From Candidatus Cloacimonadota bacterium (GTDB lineage: Bacteria > Cloacimonadota > Cloacimonadia > Cloacimonadales > TCS61): a stretch of 6,829 bases of DNA. Under the pieces are notes generated by a model, which ran no database searches, was not told the DNA's origin, and saw only the letters and a program-made list of their open reading frames with translations. Below, piece after piece: positions 4,487-6,829 of this stretch (the stretch's first letter is position 1; each line of letters opens with the position of its first letter). The position numbers were made by a program, and so were the translations under genes. The stretch covers positions 1-6,829 of the forward strand of contig DAOUUD010000093.1 of assembly GCA_030668345.1 (NCBI GenBank). Reading direction: 5' to 3'.

Positions 4487-5929
4487 GTGGATTATCTCTC
4501 ACAAGCAATGGATTCGGCAAAAAGCCTGGGTGCCGATTATGCCGATATCCGTATTCAGAAAACTCGCACAGAATCGATCTATCTGCGTAACCTGAGTTTG
4601 AAGAACACCTCGCTCAACGAAATTTACGGTTATGGTATCCGCGTGTTCAAAGATGGCGCCTGGGGCTTTGCGCATAATAATGTATTTACCAGAGACGCAG
4701 TGAATGAGACCGTAAACAAAGCATTCTTCATTGCCAATCAATCTGCCCGTATCCGGTATGGAAATGGTTTAAGACTAGCTCATGAACGTGGCTATATCGA
4801 TACTTACCGCACTCCTTTCTGTGTTGATCCCTTTGATGTGCCGCTTTCCGAAAAAGTGGAATTGATGATGGAAGTGAATAAAACCATGCTCAATTATGCC
4901 GAGATCAAACTGGCAATGTTCTTGCTGGAATGCCGTAAAGATGAGAAACTCTTTGCTTCTACTCTTGGTTCACATTTGGATATTATAACACTTTATATCG
5001 ATCCTACATTTACAGCTACAGCCGTGGCAGATGGCGACAGCCAGTCCCGAACTTTCAGTCATGGTGGACAGGCTAAAGGCTGGGAATGGGTTCGCAGTTT
5101 GAACCTTCCTGATAAAGCCGTTCAAGTAGCCGAAGAAGCTATCATCAAGGTCCATGCAGATTCTCTGGGTGCGGAAAAGCGCCGCGACCTTATTCTTGAT
5201 CCTAACCATCTGGCACTCACCATGCACGAATCTATCGGACATCCCACCGAACTGGATCGTGTGCTGGGTTGGGAAGCAGATTATGCCGGCATCTCTTTTG
5301 CAACACCCGAAAAACTTGGGAACTTTCAATATGGTGCCAGGAGTGTGAATTTTGTGGCTGATAATCTTCTGGAAGGTGGATTAGCCAACGCCGGTTACGA
5401 TGATGACGGCGTTCCCAACCAGAAGTGGTATATTGTGAAAAACGGAATTCTAAATGAATATGGCAGCACCCGTGCCACTGCTCCTGTTATCGGGTTGGAA
5501 ATGAGCAGAGGCTGCAACCGTGCTACCCATTATTATGATTTCCCCATTAACCGCATCCCAAATCTCTACCTGCAGCCGGGCCAGGAAAAACTTACTCCCC
5601 AGGAATTGATAGCCGATACAAAAGCTGGGATTTACATTGAAGGACGGGGGTCTTTCTCCATCGATCAGCACCGTGTTAACTTCCAATTCGGTGGTGATAT
5701 GTTCTGGGAAATAAAGAATGGGAAGAAAGTTCGACCTCTGAAAAAAATATTATATAAATCCAACAATCCCGAATTCTGGAACAGCGTGGATGCCATCTGT
5801 GATGAGCGGTTCTTCCAAACTTTCGGTGTAACGAATTGCGGTAAGGGTCAACCCAATCAGCGCGGTCGCATGACGCATGGCGGAGCTACGACCCGCTTTC
5901 GTAAAATCCGTGTGGGAGGTTCACAATGA
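4487..5929 (+). CDS. tldD: TldD-family metalloprotease subunit (catalytic)
   Basis: This is the zinc-bearing subunit of the TldD/TldE cytoplasmic protease. In E. coli that complex matures the peptide antibiotic microcin B17 and degrades the antitoxin CcdA; it clips unfolded peptides. The 480 residues match the usual size. The zinc motif HESIGH (247-252, HExxxH) lies within LALTMHESIGHPTELDRVLG, and the expected C-terminal Cys ligand is Cys451 in VTNCGKGQ. Other family blocks are GADYADIR (15-22), GYGIRVFKDGAWGFA (48-62), GYDDDGVPNQ (303-312), IEGRGSFSIDQHRVNFQFGG (384-403) and the ending GGATTRFRKIRVGG. The start is GTG at 4487, fixed by a very strong AAAGGAGG (4473-4480) 6 bases upstream. 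Its stop overlaps the next gene's start (ATGA), so the two are coupled. Its G+C content is visibly higher than that of the genes to its left, consistent with a resident gene. Confidence 0.95.
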   Translation: MDYLSQAMDSAKSLGADYADIRIQKTRTESIYLRNLSLKNTSLNEIYGYGIRVFKDGAWGFAHNNVFTRDAVNETVNKAFFIANQSARIRYGNGLRLAHERGYIDTYRTPFCVDPFDVPLSEKVELMMEVNKTMLNYAEIKLAMFLLECRKDEKLFASTLGSHLDIITLYIDPTFTATAVADGDSQSRTFSHGGQAKGWEWVRSLNLPDKAVQVAEEAIIKVHADSLGAEKRRDLILDPNHLALTMHESIGHPTELDRVLGWEADYAGISFATPEKLGNFQYGARSVNFVADNLLEGGLANAGYDDDGVPNQKWYIVKNGILNEYGSTRATAPVIGLEMSRGCNRATHYYDFPINRIPNLYLQPGQEKLTPQELIADTKAGIYIEGRGSFSIDQHRVNFQFGGDMFWEIKNGKKVRPLKKILYKSNNPEFWNSVDAICDERFFQTFGVTNCGKGQPNQRGRMTHGGATTRFRKIRVGGSQ

Positions 5930-6829
5930 TAATCAAAGAACAAATGCAAAAAGCAGCAGCATATATCCGTAAGAACTGCCAGGCAGATGATTATACATTC
6001 AGTATGAATTCTACCGATAAACTCTTAACTCGTTTTGCTCAGAACGGTATTACACAACATATTTCCGGTGAGAACTCGTACCTCGGTCTGGAAGTGACTT
6101 TTGCTAACAAAACCGGCGCTGCTTCTGTGAACAGGCTGGATGAAGATTCTTTGAAATTCCTGATAAAAACTGCAGAAAGTATGGCCAGGTTGAATCAGCC
6201 TGATCCGGAATTTGTACCTTCCGAACCGCCTCATAAACTACCGAACGTTAATAATTATTGTGATAACACTGCTCATCTTTCAGTGGAAAAGATAGTAGAT
6301 GATATTGATAAATGTGTAAATAATGCCAAATCGAAAAAAGCTAAAGTTTCAGGCATTTCCGAGAAACATCTTCATAATTATTTTCTGTCCACCAAAAACG
6401 GTTTTAAAGGTTTTGATCAATCTACCAGCTTTTCTCACTCCATGACCATGAAAAAAGGCGATGTGGAAACAAAGGTTTCCCGCTCGGTTAAAGATCATGC
6501 TAAATTCAGTATGGATGAACTGGTTGATCAGCTTAATACGCAATTCGATTCTCTGCAGAAACCACTGCAACTGGAAAAAGGACGATTGCCTGTTATCCTG
6601 CGACCGGCTGCTGTTTTAAACTGGTTGATCTATCTTATCTGGACGTTTGATAGACGTAATACTGATGAGGGGCTTACTCCTTTTACCGGACAGATCGGAA
6701 AAAAATTCTTTGGAGAAAAATTCACTTTCCGTTCCCGGCTGGATGATCCAGATCTGGCCGTCAATAAGTTCTCCAGCGACGGTATACCCGGTAGAAATAT
6801 GGATTGGATAGTGAAAGGTGTGTTGAAAA
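5926..6829 (+). CDS. tldE: TldE/PmbA-family protease partner subunit, 3'-truncated by the window edge
   Basis: The ATG at 5926 overlaps the tldD stop (ATGA, 5926-5929), with GGGAGG at 5914-5919, 6 bases upstream, inside the tldD coding end. The frame is open to the right edge: 301 codons of an expected 430-450. The N-terminal half follows the TldD/PmbA fold: residues 33-58 (LLTRFAQNGITQHISGEN then LGLEVTF), NKTGAASVNRLDEDSLKFLI (61-80) and HLHNYFLSTKNGF (148-160). Where TldD has HExxxH, this protein reads RPAAVLNWLIYLIWTF (226-241), with no His-Glu pair. That is the mark of the non-catalytic partner, which completes the substrate chamber of the heterodimer. Residues 279-294 (VNKFSSDGIPGRNMDW) match the conserved DGxP block. 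It is close in style to tldD, so a resident two-gene operon is likely. Confidence 0.92.
   Translation, partial: MIIKEQMQKAAAYIRKNCQADDYTFSMNSTDKLLTRFAQNGITQHISGENSYLGLEVTFANKTGAASVNRLDEDSLKFLIKTAESMARLNQPDPEFVPSEPPHKLPNVNNYCDNTAHLSVEKIVDDIDKCVNNAKSKKAKVSGISEKHLHNYFLSTKNGFKGFDQSTSFSHSMTMKKGDVETKVSRSVKDHAKFSMDELVDQLNTQFDSLQKPLQLEKGRLPVILRPAAVLNWLIYLIWTFDRRNTDEGLTPFTGQIGKKFFGEKFTFRSRLDDPDLAVNKFSSDGIPGRNMDWIVKGVLK

Noticed and set aside
4970..5329. Minus-strand reading frame of 119 codons inside tldD
   Set aside because: It lies opposite the catalytic core of tldD and has a Cys/Phe-rich composition typical of an antisense frame.

Overview
The window looks like a chromosomal segment of an uncultured, anaerobe-type Gram-negative bacterium. 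The clues are an outer-membrane beta-barrel-like protein with a signal peptide, strong AAGGAG-type ribosome binding sites, and the remains of a FlgD-like/T9SS-like C-terminal secretion tail (positions 1636-1800). Such tails are common in Cloacimonadota and related FCB-group lineages. This placement is an inference from style; no marker gene in the window proves it.

Layout. (1) 1-1646 carries three small plus-strand genes of accessory character: the 3' end of a TPR protein gene, a secreted/outer-membrane beta-barrel-like protein with a TTG start and an A9 run, and a four-helix membrane protein. All are AT-rich. (2) At 1636-1800 lies the orphan C-terminal tail of a large secreted protein. It has no usable start, abuts or overlaps the end of the membrane-protein gene, and is followed by a good Rho-independent terminator (1850-1885). 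(3) After an intergenic stretch with an imperfect 32-bp-period tandem repeat comes tag, encoding 3-methyladenine DNA glycosylase I with every known zinc and active-site residue (2063-2635). (4) On the minus strand is a toxin-first HigBA-type module (4163 to 2783): a RelE-fold toxin overlapping by 11 bp an unusually long antitoxin, which is an XRE helix-turn-helix fused to an ImmA/IrrE-type zinc peptidase. Its promoter is readable, with a 12-A tract directly upstream of a perfect TTGACA. (5) 4164-4486 is intergenic and holds that promoter, an orphan plus-strand terminator-like hairpin, and a 33-bp-period direct repeat. (6) tldD (4487-5929) and the start of its partner tldE/pmbA (from 5926, running off the right edge) form a translationally coupled operon (ATGA overlap) for the TldD/TldE metalloprotease.

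How it fits together. tag and tldDE look like resident housekeeping genes; tldDE in particular is visibly richer in G+C. The higBA module and the 1-1646 gene set look like acquired, AT-rich accessory material. The orphan tail and the orphan terminator are the scars that support insertion or replacement at those two places. Nothing here can be called a proven new system. The best candidates for follow-up are the peptidase-fused antitoxin, with its neighbouring TldD/TldE protease, and the tail-gene scar.
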